From Acidobacteriota bacterium (GTDB taxonomy: Bacteria; Acidobacteriota; Terriglobia; Terriglobales; Acidobacteriaceae): a stretch of DNA of 64,000 nt. Where the stretch lies: contig JAJXYY010000024.1 of assembly GCA_021780315.1 (NCBI GenBank), forward strand, positions 1 through 64,000, written 5' to 3'. The position numbers and the translations under genes are program-made. Under the pieces are notes generated by a model. That model saw only the letters and a list, made by a program, of their open reading frames with translations, was not told the DNA's origin and did not search any database. Positions 19,193 to 29,339 of the stretch are shown here, one piece after another. Position 1 is the first letter of the stretch. Each line of letters opens with the position of its first letter.

Positions 19193-19392
19193 TGCAACGA
19201 TATCGTCCGCCCGTCGCACTTAGTTCAATGTTGACAAAGTATCTGTAGTCGTTCAGGCTAGTAAGCAATGGTTATCACTTCCACCACGATGGCATGTTGC
19301 ATGTACGGCACGATGTGTTGCTGTATGGCATGTGCACGTGGGTGTGAGTGTTGTTGATAGCTATCTAAATCTATCTCGATAACTCGAAACAC

Positions 19393-19436
19393 AAGCCCCC
19401 ACACTCTGCAGTTCAGGAATGTGGGCTTTTTGTTTT
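19393..19436 (+). terminator. Intrinsic terminator-like hairpin in the cysD 5' leader
   Basis: AAGCCCCCACA...TGTGGGCTTTTTGTTTT (two-C bulge), 41 nt upstream of cysD ATG and 200 nt after the preceding stop. Confidence 0.75.
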
Positions 19437-19476
19437 GTGCTACTCCGCTTTCTCACTACTTTAGACAGGATTGATT

Positions 19477-20415
19477 ATGGGATCTTCCGCAACGCTGGAA
19501 ATGGTCGTGCCGAGTGCCGCGAAGCTGAGTCATCTGCAGATGCTGGAGGCGGAGAGTATTCATATCTTCCGCGAGGTGGCATCGGAGTTTCAGAAGCCGG
19601 TGATGTTGTATTCGATCGGCAAGGACTCGTCGGTGATGTTGCGCCTGGCGCAGAAGGCATTTTTCCCTGGACCGATACCGTTTCCTCTGTTGCATGTGGA
19701 CACGGGATACAAGTTCAACGAGATGATTACGTTTCGCGATGAGCAGGCGGCCTCGCTGGGGCTGGATCTGCGGGTGTGGCGAAATGAGCAGGCACTGGCG
19801 GATGGAGCGAATCCGGTACGACTGGGGACGCAGCGGTGCTGCGGTCTGCTGAAGACGACCGCTTTGCTGGATGGCTTGCGGGCGCATGGCTTCGATGCTG
19901 CGTTTGGCGGTGCACGGCGCGATGAAGAGAAGTCCCGTGCGAAGGAGCGGATCTTTTCGTTCCGCGACCGGGCGGGCCAGTGGGATCCGAAGAACCAGCG
20001 TCCGGAGGTTTGGAACCACTACAACGGGCGGATCTCACCGGGGGAGAGCATTCGTGTGTTTCCTTTATCGAACTGGACGGAGTTGGACATCTGGCACTAC
20101 ATCCTGCTGGAGGAGATACCGATTGTGCCGCTGTACTTCGCGAAGGAGCGACGGATGATTGTGCGGGCGGACAGCCTGATTCCGGTGGAGCAGACGTTTG
20201 TACATGGCCTGCCGGGTGAGGAGCAATGGGTGCGTTCGCGGCTGCGTTCGCTGGGGTGCAGTCCTTGCACGGGCGCCATACGGTCGGATGCGGATACGAT
20301 TCCGAAGATCATTGCCGAGTTGGTTTCGTTTCGATCATCGGAGCGTGCGAATCGAGTGATTGACCACGACCAAGACGGATCGATGGAGATCAAGAAACGC
20401 GAGGGGTATTTCTAA
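19477..20415 (+). CDS. cysD: Sulfate adenylyltransferase subunit 2
   Basis: [47 protein letters not shown]. Confidence 0.95.
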   Translation: MGSSATLEMVVPSAAKLSHLQMLEAESIHIFREVASEFQKPVMLYSIGKDSSVMLRLAQKAFFPGPIPFPLLHVDTGYKFNEMITFRDEQAASLGLDLRVWRNEQALADGANPVRLGTQRCCGLLKTTALLDGLRAHGFDAAFGGARRDEEKSRAKERIFSFRDRAGQWDPKNQRPEVWNHYNGRISPGESIRVFPLSNWTELDIWHYILLEEIPIVPLYFAKERRMIVRADSLIPVEQTFVHGLPGEEQWVRSRLRSLGCSPCTGAIRSDADTIPKIIAELVSFRSSERANRVIDHDQDGSMEIKKREGYF

Positions 20416-22077
20416 ATGACGACTACCGGTGGAATGTTGGATAGCGAGCAGAGTGAGTTTGCGATCGAAGAGTTTTTGGCGCTGGAACAGACGAAAGACC
20501 TGCTGCGTTTTAGTACAGCGGGTAGCGTGGATGATGGAAAGTCGACTTTGATTGGGCGACTGTTGTACGACTCGCGCAATGTTTACGAAGACCAAGTACG
20601 AGCGGTTACGGGCACGCGGGTCGGACAGAAACATGGCGTGATCGACTTTGCACAATTGACCGATGGACTGCGTGCGGAGCGCGAGCAGGGTATTACGATC
20701 GACGTTGCATATCGCTATTTCTCGACGCAGCGGCGAAAGTTCATTATTGCGGATACCCCGGGCCATGAGCAGTACACGCGAAATATGGCGACTGGCGCGT
20801 CTACGGCGGACCTGGCGATCATCCTTATTGATGCGCGGAAGGGGATTCTTACGCAGTCGCGGAGGCATGCGTATATTGCGTCGCTGCTGGGGATTCGTCA
20901 TCTGGTGGCAGCGGTGAACAAGATGGATCTGGTTGAGTTTTCCGAGGAGGTATACCGGAGTATTGAAGGGGAGCTGGAGGAGCTGGTTGCTAGCTTCGGA
21001 CGGGCCAAGCTCGTGACGATTCCGGTGAGTGCACTGGACGGCGACAACGTAGTTGAAGCCAGCGAGCGTATGCCGTGGTATACGGGGCCGACGCTGTTGG
21101 AGCATCTGGAGGCTGTACCGGTGTGGAAGGAAGAGGCCAGCCAGGCGTTGCGCCTGCCGGTGCAGCGGGTGATTCGGCCGGACCAGAATTATCGCGGATT
21201 TGCCGGGCAGATAGCCGCAGGCACGGTGCGTAAGGGAGATGTTGTGGCGGTGTTGCCGTCGGGACAGTCAAGCCGGATTGCATCGATCACTACGTTTCAT
21301 GGGGATTTGGACGAGGCCAGTGCGCCACTTTCGATTGCGGTGACGCTGGAGGATGAGTTGGATATCAGTCGCGGCGATGTGCTCGTTGACGCAACGCGAT
21401 TACCGCAGCAATCAAGTTCGCTGGAGGCGTCGCTGGTATGGTTCGACGGGGATCGGCTGGAGACGCATAAGCCTTATCTGCTGAAGCATGGAGCGCAGAC
21501 GGTGAGTGCGCGCGTGAGTCGGGTACTGCATCGCACCAACATCCAGACTGTGACAGCGGAGGCGGTAAGTTCGCTGGCGATGAATGATATTGGCGTGGTT
21601 CAGGTTGAGCTGATTCGCCCGATTTTTTTCGACGCTTACGAGGAAAACCGTGCGAGCGGGAGTTTTATCCTGATCGATCCGGTGACGAATGCGACTGTGG
21701 CTGCGGGGATGATTCGCGGCGGGCTGCAGGCTGCAGGGAGTGGAGATGTGGCGCGGCAGAAGGCGGGGGTGATCTTCGCTGAGGATGATTCGATGGCTGC
21801 TGCCGTGGAGTCGATTTTGTTGGCGGAGGGATGGCCGGTAGTTACGACGTGTGTGCAGGATGAGCAACTGTTGCGAGCTTTGCTGAGCCTGAGAGTGGCG
21901 GTGATCGTCCGTGCTACCGGGGGAGATGGATTGAACCTGAACGGCTTGAACGTACTGCATGTGAGCGATTTTGTTGGTCAAGACGGCGCAGTCGAAGACG
22001 GTGACGCTGCGGCTGCCGTGGTCGATGCGCTACGAAACTGGAGCGGAGTTGCCGGTCAAAAAGGAGATGGACGATGA
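20416..22077 (+). CDS. cysN: Sulfate adenylyltransferase subunit 1 (GTPase) with about 100-aa C-terminal extension
   Basis: GSVDDGKSTLIGRLLYDS, DTPGHEQYTRNMATGAS, NKMDLV GTPase motifs. Confidence 0.93.
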   Translation: MTTTGGMLDSEQSEFAIEEFLALEQTKDLLRFSTAGSVDDGKSTLIGRLLYDSRNVYEDQVRAVTGTRVGQKHGVIDFAQLTDGLRAEREQGITIDVAYRYFSTQRRKFIIADTPGHEQYTRNMATGASTADLAIILIDARKGILTQSRRHAYIASLLGIRHLVAAVNKMDLVEFSEEVYRSIEGELEELVASFGRAKLVTIPVSALDGDNVVEASERMPWYTGPTLLEHLEAVPVWKEEASQALRLPVQRVIRPDQNYRGFAGQIAAGTVRKGDVVAVLPSGQSSRIASITTFHGDLDEASAPLSIAVTLEDELDISRGDVLVDATRLPQQSSSLEASLVWFDGDRLETHKPYLLKHGAQTVSARVSRVLHRTNIQTVTAEAVSSLAMNDIGVVQVELIRPIFFDAYEENRASGSFILIDPVTNATVAAGMIRGGLQAAGSGDVARQKAGVIFAEDDSMAAAVESILLAEGWPVVTTCVQDEQLLRALLSLRVAVIVRATGGDGLNLNGLNVLHVSDFVGQDGAVEDGDAAAAVVDALRNWSGVAGQKGDGR

Positions 22078-22784
22078 GTGAATTCGCTTTGACGTATCAG
22101 CAGAAAGTTGCTGCAGCCCATGCACTTGTGGAACTCGAGTTAGAGCGTGGGGGAACAGATGTTTGCGTGACGAGCAGCTTCCAAGCTGAGGACGTGGTGG
22201 TGCTGCAGATGGTTCGGCAGATACTGCCAGAGGTGCCGGTGATCTTTCTTGACACGGGTTATCACTTTGCTGAGGTTTATTCGTATCGGGATGCAATGGC
22301 GCGAACGTGGTCGCTGAACCTGACGAGTCTGCAACCGGAGTTGACGGTAGCAGAGCAGGAGAGCAAGTTCGGGATTCTGAACCAAAGTGATCCGGGGCGT
22401 TGCTGCGGGATGCGGAAGGTGACGCCGTTATTTGCGGCACTGGATCAGTACCGATTGTGGTTTACGGGACTGCGACGAGAGCAGGCCAAGAGCCGTGCCG
22501 CACTGCAGATCGTGGAAGATTTTCGGTTGCCAACGGGGCGGGATATTCGCAAGATCAGTCCGTTGACGGATTGGACGACGAAGGATGTGTGGAGCTTTGC
22601 GGCTGAGCAGGGTATTCCACTTCTGAGTTTGTATGACAAGGGCTATTCGAGCATTGGGTGTGAGCCGTGTACGAGCCTGCCAATGGACCCGAACGATCCG
22701 CGTTCCGGACGTTGGGGCGGGCAGAAACAGGAGTGTGGGATTCATCTACAGCCAAGCCGGAGTAGCGAACAAGAAAGCGTGTGA
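22074..22784 (+). CDS. cysH: Adenylyl-sulfate (APS) reductase, 4Fe-4S type
   Basis: TSSFQAEDVVVL, GRCCGMRKV and GCEPCTS paired Cys motifs; ATGA overlap with cysN. Confidence 0.9.
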   Translation: MSEFALTYQQKVAAAHALVELELERGGTDVCVTSSFQAEDVVVLQMVRQILPEVPVIFLDTGYHFAEVYSYRDAMARTWSLNLTSLQPELTVAEQESKFGILNQSDPGRCCGMRKVTPLFAALDQYRLWFTGLRREQAKSRAALQIVEDFRLPTGRDIRKISPLTDWTTKDVWSFAAEQGIPLLSLYDKGYSSIGCEPCTSLPMDPNDPRSGRWGGQKQECGIHLQPSRSSEQESV

Positions 22785-23539
22785 TTGTGGACTTTTTGAT
22801 TGGATTTGTTATTGCGGTGGTGATTGCATTGACCGGAGTGGGGGCGGGTGTGATTACCGCTCCGCTGCTGATCCTGTTCCTGGGGGTTCCGGTAGAGGTA
22901 GCGGTGAGCACGGCGCTGGCCTACTCGGCGATTGTGAAGTTGATTGTGGTTCCGGTGCAGGTGGTTCGTAAGCAGGTGTCGTACCGTGTGCTGGGGATGA
23001 TGCTAATGGGGGGCTTGCCGGGAGTGGTGGCCGGTTCGCTTCTGTTTAAGCATGTTGCGATGCACGGACCACGAACGGTGCTGTACTTTGTGCTGGGCGC
23101 GATCATTATGTTTACTTCGGGATGGCATTTGTTTCGGCACTTTCGTCCGGCGGGAATTGCGCGGCCGGTGGTGGAGCGACCAAGATGGATTGCGGCGATC
23201 ATGCTGCCAATTGGGGCTGAGGTTGGATTTTCTTCGTCTGGGGCCGGGGCTTTGGGTACGGTTGCGTTGCTGAGTTTGACGTCATTGACGGCCGCGCAGG
23301 TGGTGGGGACGGACCTGGCGTTTGGGTTGTGCATTGCGTTGGCTGGAACGGGAGTTCACCTGATTGGTGGGACTTACGCCGGGCCGCTGTTATTGAAGAT
23401 GGCGATGGGTGGTGTGGCGGGCGGAGTTGTAGGAAGTACTGCGGCACCGAAGATTCCAAACCGTAAGCTGCGGTTTGCGTTGTCGGTGTGGCTGATGATG
23501 ATTGGGCTGCAGTTCTGCTACCAGGCGGCGATGAAGTAG
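22781..23539 (+). CDS. TauE/SafE family sulfite exporter-like permease
   Basis: Multi-TM, GVGAGVITAPLLILFLGVPVEVAVSTALAYS; GTG start overlapping cysH stop. Confidence 0.88.
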   Translation: MIVDFLIGFVIAVVIALTGVGAGVITAPLLILFLGVPVEVAVSTALAYSAIVKLIVVPVQVVRKQVSYRVLGMMLMGGLPGVVAGSLLFKHVAMHGPRTVLYFVLGAIIMFTSGWHLFRHFRPAGIARPVVERPRWIAAIMLPIGAEVGFSSSGAGALGTVALLSLTSLTAAQVVGTDLAFGLCIALAGTGVHLIGGTYAGPLLLKMAMGGVAGGVVGSTAAPKIPNRKLRFALSVWLMMIGLQFCYQAAMK

Positions 23540-23638
23540 CGATATTAGCGCCCGGATATTTCGACAGCAGGTGATGCGCTGTAGTAGAACGGCATATATC
23601 TGATTTTCAGAGATGCTGGTTGAGAGCGAAGGATTTCC

Positions 23639-24400
23639 ATGTTGAGCCTTGCTGGTAAATGTGCGGTGGTGATTGGCGGGACCTCGGGAATAGGACGAGC
23701 GATTGCGCTGGGGTTGGCTGGAGCGGGTGCGAACGTGGTTGCGAGTTCGCGGTTGGCGCAGGGGGTGGAGTCCACGGCTCATGCGATTGAGGCCGAAGGT
23801 CGTAAGACGCTGCGGGTGACGTCGGATGTTTTGGACCGGAGTTCACTGGAGGAGTTGGAGCGTGCGGTGGTGGGAGAGTTTGGGCGGGTTGATATTCTGG
23901 TGAATTCTGCGGGCATTACCAAGCGCATATCGACACTGGAGTGTCCGGAGGCGCTGTGGGAAGGGATTATGGCAGTGAACCTGAAGGGAACCTTGCGGGG
24001 CTGCCAGGTGTTTGGGCAGCGGATGCTTGAGCAGGGGTACGGACGGATTATCAATATTGCTTCGCTATCGACCTTTGTTGCGTTTCGGGAGGTTGCGGCG
24101 TACGGAGCGAGTAAGGCTGCTGTGGGTGCTTTGACGCGATCGCTGGCAGTGGAGTGGGCGTCACAGGGGGTGTGCGTGAATGCAATTGCGCCAGGGATAT
24201 TCCCGACAGATCTAAATCGTGATCTGCTGAATTCTCCTCGTGGACGAGAGTTATTGCAGCGGACGCCGATGCAGCGTTTTGGAGCGGTGGAGGAGTTGGC
24301 GGGGACCGCTGTGTTTCTAGCGTCGGATGAGGCATCATTTGTAACTGGCCAAATATTTTCAGTGGATGGTGGTTATTTGGCCAGTGGGGTGAATCAGTAG
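23639..24400 (+). CDS. SDR family oxidoreductase
   Basis: GGTSGIGRAIALGLAGAGA, NSAG, YGASK motifs. Confidence 0.9.
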   Translation: MLSLAGKCAVVIGGTSGIGRAIALGLAGAGANVVASSRLAQGVESTAHAIEAEGRKTLRVTSDVLDRSSLEELERAVVGEFGRVDILVNSAGITKRISTLECPEALWEGIMAVNLKGTLRGCQVFGQRMLEQGYGRIINIASLSTFVAFREVAAYGASKAAVGALTRSLAVEWASQGVCVNAIAPGIFPTDLNRDLLNSPRGRELLQRTPMQRFGAVEELAGTAVFLASDEASFVTGQIFSVDGGYLASGVNQ

Positions 24401-24496
24401 GTGTAGGAGGCTTGCAGTTGCCGGTCTCGCGGCAGCTCTGCTGATTATTTTTGCGATGACGTGGGATGAAATCGGGAAGCAGAGTATCTTGATCAG

Positions 24497-27238
24497 GTGC
24501 CGATTTATCGGAATTCTGTAGTCTCTACGAACTATAAGGAGTTGCCTGTGCGGGGTCTTCGTTTCCGAAGCAGTTTTGCCGAAGCGATTGTTATCAGCCT
24601 TACGATTTTGATGATGCAGGGTGGGCTTGGTGTGGCGCAGGTGCATACGGTTTATGAAGACCCAACGCAGCCGATGGATCGACGTGTTGATGACCTGGTA
24701 AGTCGGATGACGCTGGAGGAAAAGGTATCGCAGATGATCAACACTTCGGTGGGGATTGCGCGACTGGGGGTGCCGGCGTACGACTGGTGGAGTGAAGGTT
24801 TGCATGGGATTGCGCGGTCGGGTTATGCGACGACATTTCCGCAGGCGATCGGATTGGCTGCGACCTGGGATCCGGGGCTGATGGGGCAGGTGGCAACGAC
24901 TATCTCGATGGAGGCGCGCGCGAAATATAACGAGGCAGTACGGCATGATGTTCATTCGATCTATTACGGATTGACGATATGGTCGCCAAACGTCAATATC
25001 TTCCGCGACCCACGGTGGGGCAGGGGGCAGGAGACGTATGGAGAAGATCCTTATTTGACTAGCAGGCTGGGCGTGGCGTTCGTTGAAGGGCTGCAGGGGG
25101 ATGATCCCAAGTACTTCAAGACGATTGCCACACCGAAGCACTATGCGGTGCATAGTGGACCGGAGTCGGAGCGGCACCGGTTCAATATAGATCCGTCGGC
25201 TCACGATCTGTGGGATACGTATCTGCCGGCGTTTCGGGCAACGATCACAGAGGCGAAGGCTTACTCGATTATGTGTGCGTACAACGCCGTGGATATGACT
25301 CCAGCGTGTGCGAACAAGGAGTTGCTGCAGACTATTCTGCGGGACGAGTGGGGCTTCCAAGGCTTCGTGACGTCGGACTGCGGCGCTGTCGATGATTTCT
25401 ATGAAATGGCGGCGCATAAGTACTCTGCGGATAAGGACAGTGCTGCGGTTGCGGGAGTTGAGGCGGGAACAGATACGAACTGCGGTACGACCTATCTGGC
25501 GCTGACAGATGCGGTGCATCGGGGACTGATAAGCGAAGAGCAGATCGATGTTTCGCTGAGGCGCCTCTTTTTGGCGCGATACCGGTTGGGATTGTTTGAC
25601 CCAGAGGAAGAGGTTGCGTACGCGAGGTTGCCGTTCGGCGAGGTGAACTCCGCAGAGCACCAGGCACTGGCGTTAGAGACTGCGAACAAGTCGATGGTGT
25701 TGTTGAAGAACGACCATGGATATCTGCCCTTGTCGCGGAACGTAGGCACGATTGCGGTGATTGGACCGAATGCGGCTACGCTGGCGGGGCTGGAAGGAAA
25801 CTACAACGCAGTGCCGCAACATCCAGTGTTGCCGGTGGATGGGATTGCGGCGGAGTTCAAGCATTCGCGGGTGTTGTATGCGCAAGGCTCGCCGTATGCT
25901 GCTGGGGTGGCTCTGCCGGTTCCTCGGAGTATGTTTCGGACGGAAGGGGCGAAGGTGGAGGAGGGCTTGAAGGCGGAGTATTTTGCCGATGACAGCCTGG
26001 ATGGGAAGCCTGTGCTGACACGGGTGGATAAGCAGATAGATTTTGACTGGAACTCGGCGAGTCCGGTGGCAGGTGCTCCGGCGGAGCATTTTGCAGTGCG
26101 TTGGAGTGGAACGATCACGGCACCGAAGGCTGGGAGCTACGATTTTATGATTCGGCTGGCACACTGCTATCCATGTGCTGACCACGAACGGTTTGCAGTG
26201 TATCTGGATGGCAAGGCGGTCGCGGGATTTGCTACGAAGCAGGATGCGGCAACGCGATCGAGTACGACGCCACAGTTTACGATGACGTTTGCGGATACGC
26301 GGCCGCACCAGTTCCGGTTGGAATATCTGCACAAGGCTACGCTGTTTGGTGCAGGACTCTCGCTGGAGTGGACGCCTGATCCGGCTGCATTGTTACCGGA
26401 GGCAGTGACAACAGCGAAGCAGGCGGATGTGGTGGTGGCGTTTGTGGGACTGTCTCCGGAGCTTGAGGGCGAGGAGATGAAGATTAATGTGGAAGGATTT
26501 TCCGGTGGAGACCGTACCGACATCAAGCTGCCCGCTGCGCAGGAGGCGATGCTGGAGGCAGTGGCAGCTACGGGCAAGCCACTGGTGGTAGTGCTGGTGA
26601 ATGGAAGTGCGTTAGCGACGAATTGGGCGCAGGAGCATGCGAAGGCGATTGTGGAGGCGTGGTATCCGGGGCAGTCGGGTGGCGAGTCGATTGCGCAGAC
26701 GTTGAGCGGGAGAAACAATCCGGGTGGTCGATTGCCGGTGACGTTCTATAGCTCACTGGAGCAGTTGCCTGCGTTTGAGGATTATTCCATGAGCAACCGC
26801 ACGTATCGCTACTTCCAAGGCAAGCCTCTCTATGGCTTCGGTTATGGACTCAGCTATACGACTTTTGTTTATTCGGGATTGAAGCTTTCGACGGAGCATT
26901 TGCGTGCTGGTGATCCGCTGGTAGTGGAGGCAGACGTAAAGAACAGCGGGACCCTTGAGGGTGACGAGGTTGCGGAGTTGTACCTGACACCGCCGCATAC
27001 GGAGGTGTCACCGGCTTTGGCGCTGGCGGGTTTTCAACGCATTCATCTGGAGGCGGGGGAGACGCGGCACGTACGGTTCAACCTGGATGCACGTGTGCTG
27101 TCGCAGGTAGATGCCCAGGGCGTCCGGGCAGTTACTCCTGGGGAGTATGGCATCTTTGTTGGTGGTGGACAACCGACGGAGGCTGGCGGGCAGAGGGGTG
27201 CGTTTGCGATTGAAGGCATGAAAGAGATGGCGCGTTGA
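24497..27238 (+). CDS. Glycoside hydrolase family 3 with PA14 domain (exact start uncertain)
   Basis: EDPYLTSRLG, GFVTSDCGAVDDF nucleophile motif, PA14-like insert, fibronectin III-like C-terminus. Confidence 0.92.
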   Translation: MPIYRNSVVSTNYKELPVRGLRFRSSFAEAIVISLTILMMQGGLGVAQVHTVYEDPTQPMDRRVDDLVSRMTLEEKVSQMINTSVGIARLGVPAYDWWSEGLHGIARSGYATTFPQAIGLAATWDPGLMGQVATTISMEARAKYNEAVRHDVHSIYYGLTIWSPNVNIFRDPRWGRGQETYGEDPYLTSRLGVAFVEGLQGDDPKYFKTIATPKHYAVHSGPESERHRFNIDPSAHDLWDTYLPAFRATITEAKAYSIMCAYNAVDMTPACANKELLQTILRDEWGFQGFVTSDCGAVDDFYEMAAHKYSADKDSAAVAGVEAGTDTNCGTTYLALTDAVHRGLISEEQIDVSLRRLFLARYRLGLFDPEEEVAYARLPFGEVNSAEHQALALETANKSMVLLKNDHGYLPLSRNVGTIAVIGPNAATLAGLEGNYNAVPQHPVLPVDGIAAEFKHSRVLYAQGSPYAAGVALPVPRSMFRTEGAKVEEGLKAEYFADDSLDGKPVLTRVDKQIDFDWNSASPVAGAPAEHFAVRWSGTITAPKAGSYDFMIRLAHCYPCADHERFAVYLDGKAVAGFATKQDAATRSSTTPQFTMTFADTRPHQFRLEYLHKATLFGAGLSLEWTPDPAALLPEAVTTAKQADVVVAFVGLSPELEGEEMKINVEGFSGGDRTDIKLPAAQEAMLEAVAATGKPLVVVLVNGSALATNWAQEHAKAIVEAWYPGQSGGESIAQTLSGRNNPGGRLPVTFYSSLEQLPAFEDYSMSNRTYRYFQGKPLYGFGYGLSYTTFVYSGLKLSTEHLRAGDPLVVEADVKNSGTLEGDEVAELYLTPPHTEVSPALALAGFQRIHLEAGETRHVRFNLDARVLSQVDAQGVRAVTPGEYGIFVGGGQPTEAGGQRGAFAIEGMKEMAR

Positions 27239-27295
27239 GGGTTGCGGGTTTGCTGAAAGAGACTAGTGAATTGTATGAGTTGAGGTGAGGAAGGC

Positions 27296-28504
27296 ATGAA
27301 GATAACTGCAGCGCGATTGATCGTGTGTTCGCCGGACCGCAATTTTGTGACACTTAAGATTGAGACGGACAGCGGGTTGTATGGATTGGGTGATGCGACG
27401 TTGAATGGACGTGAGCTTGCCGTGGCAAGTTATCTAACGGAGCATGTGCTGCCTTGCCTGATCGGCCGAGATCCGTTTGATACGGAAGATGTGTGGCAGT
27501 ATCTGTACCGCGGAGCGTACTGGCGGCGTGGCCCGGTGACGATGACTGCGATTGCTGCAGTGGATGTGGCGCTGTGGGACATCAAGGGCAAGGCTTTGAA
27601 TACGCCGGTTTATAACCTGCTAGGCGGTAAGAGTCGCGGCGGTGTGATGGTGTACACGCATGCGAATGGGCGGGATATCGCGGAGGCAATTGACTCGGTG
27701 CAGCAGCATATTTCAGAGGGCTATCTGGCGGTGCGGGCACAGTGTGGGGTTCCAGGAGTTGAGAGCAGCTACGGCGTACCCAAGGGTGGAAAGCCATACG
27801 AGCCAGCGGAGCGAGGATTGCCCTCGGAGAGTCTTTGGTCGACCGAGAAGTATCTGAATTTTGTACCGTCGTTGTTTGAGCAGGTACGGATGGCGGTGGG
27901 AAAAGATGTGCATCTGTTGCATGACGTTCATCATCGGTTGACGCCGATCGAAGCGGCGCGCCTAGGGAAGTCGCTGGAGCCGTATCACTTGTTCTGGATG
28001 GAAGATCCTTGCCCTGCCGAGTTGCAGGAGGGGTTTGAGTTGATACGCCGGCACACGACGACTCCGATTGCGACCGGGGAGGTCTTCAACTCGGTGTGGG
28101 ACGCGCACGACCTGATTCGTCGGCAGTGGATCGACTACATCCGCATGACGATAGTGCATGGCGGTGGGATTACTCATGCAAAGAAGACAGCAGACTTTGC
28201 GGCTCTGTATCAGGTGAAGACGGGATTCCATGGAGCGACGGATCTCTCGCCGGTAACGATGGCAGCCGCGTTACACCTGGGGATTGCGATCCATAACTTT
28301 GGGATTCAGGAGCATATGGCGCATAGTGCGCTGACGGATGAAGTGTTTCCGCACCAGTATCGGTTTGATGGAGGCTATATGCATCCAGGTGATGCGCCTG
28401 GACTGGGCGTGGATATTGATGAGGCGCTGGCGGCCAAGTTCCCGTACCAGCGGGCGTATTTGCCGATTGCACGGAAGTTGGACGGGACGCTGACGGACTG
28501 GTGA
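27296..28504 (+). CDS. Mandelate racemase/enolase superfamily, D-mannonate dehydratase (ManD/RspA) family
   Basis: [60 protein letters not shown]. Confidence 0.9.
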   Translation: MKITAARLIVCSPDRNFVTLKIETDSGLYGLGDATLNGRELAVASYLTEHVLPCLIGRDPFDTEDVWQYLYRGAYWRRGPVTMTAIAAVDVALWDIKGKALNTPVYNLLGGKSRGGVMVYTHANGRDIAEAIDSVQQHISEGYLAVRAQCGVPGVESSYGVPKGGKPYEPAERGLPSESLWSTEKYLNFVPSLFEQVRMAVGKDVHLLHDVHHRLTPIEAARLGKSLEPYHLFWMEDPCPAELQEGFELIRRHTTTPIATGEVFNSVWDAHDLIRRQWIDYIRMTIVHGGGITHAKKTADFAALYQVKTGFHGATDLSPVTMAAALHLGIAIHNFGIQEHMAHSALTDEVFPHQYRFDGGYMHPGDAPGLGVDIDEALAAKFPYQRAYLPIARKLDGTLTDW

Positions 28505-28523
28505 AGTTAGGATATGCGGCGCG

Positions 28524-29339
28524 CTAGTAGTGTTGGTATGCCTGGTTGAAGACTGGTCGCGGCTGTGCGTGTATGAAGGCAGAGACGTCGTAGGCTTGCT
28601 GGGCAGAGAGAATGCCCATGCGGTTTTGTGGCATGTTGTGCTTGACGAACGCGGCCATTTTGGCGACGTTGTTCATGCCGGCACCGTCGTTGAAAGAGTA
28701 CGGACCCCAGAGCGGCGGGAAGAGCGGCGCTCGGCCTTGTCCGTGTGAGCCATGACAGCCAGCACATTGTTCTTTGTAGATTTGCTCGCCATGGACAGGG
28801 TCAGGCTTGAGATCGGGCAGTTTGATGAGGCCTCGCCCGACGAAGGGTCTGCGGTCGGGTTGGGGAAGTGAAAGCCATTGGATGTACGCGACGATGTCCT
28901 GCATTTCCGTACCTTGGTAGTCGACGGGCTTTCCGTTTTCGCTGCGGACGAAGCACTCTTCGACTCGGTCCTGCAGGGAGATTTTACGTCCAGCGCGCTG
29001 GTTGAACATAGGAAAGAGAGCAGGAAGGCCGACCATGGGTGAGGCATAAGGCTGGATGCCACCTTCGGCGTGGCAGTTGGAGCAACTTACTTTGGACGAG
29101 GTGTATTTTGAGGCGTAGTGAGGGGTCTCATTGAAGAGGAGTTCACCGCGGCGGACGTTGTCTCCTTGTGGGCCGGGGGGAATGTTGCCGTGGCGTGGCG
29201 CCACCCATGCCATGGCGTGACGCGGCGGGTGAGGGGGATAGAAGAGCGACAGATGATGCAGGTGGAGTCCCCAAGCGATGATGCCAAGATACAGGAGAGC
29301 CGTCAGCAGGACGGTAACGATGGCCCAGTTTCTCTGCAT
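28524..29339 (-). CDS. Diheme cytochrome c, thiosulfate dehydrogenase (TsdA)-like
   Basis: CSNCH and CAGCH heme motifs; RVEECFVRSENGKPV...EMQDIVAYIQWLS and PPLWGPYSFNDGAGM...FVKHNMPQ match the TsdA pattern; start set at MQRNWAIV. Confidence 0.8.
   Translation of the reverse strand: MQRNWAIVTVLLTALLYLGIIAWGLHLHHLSLFYPPHPPRHAMAWVAPRHGNIPPGPQGDNVRRGELLFNETPHYASKYTSSKVSCSNCHAEGGIQPYASPMVGLPALFPMFNQRAGRKISLQDRVEECFVRSENGKPVDYQGTEMQDIVAYIQWLSLPQPDRRPFVGRGLIKLPDLKPDPVHGEQIYKEQCAGCHGSHGQGRAPLFPPLWGPYSFNDGAGMNNVAKMAAFVKHNMPQNRMGILSAQQAYDVSAFIHAQPRPVFNQAYQHY

Noticed and set aside
19270-19390. Dual AxxGxx hexaloop ANTAR motif in the cysD leader
   Set aside because: Searched by eye; found only weak 3-4 bp stems with non-matching loops, so only the terminator and leader length are reported.
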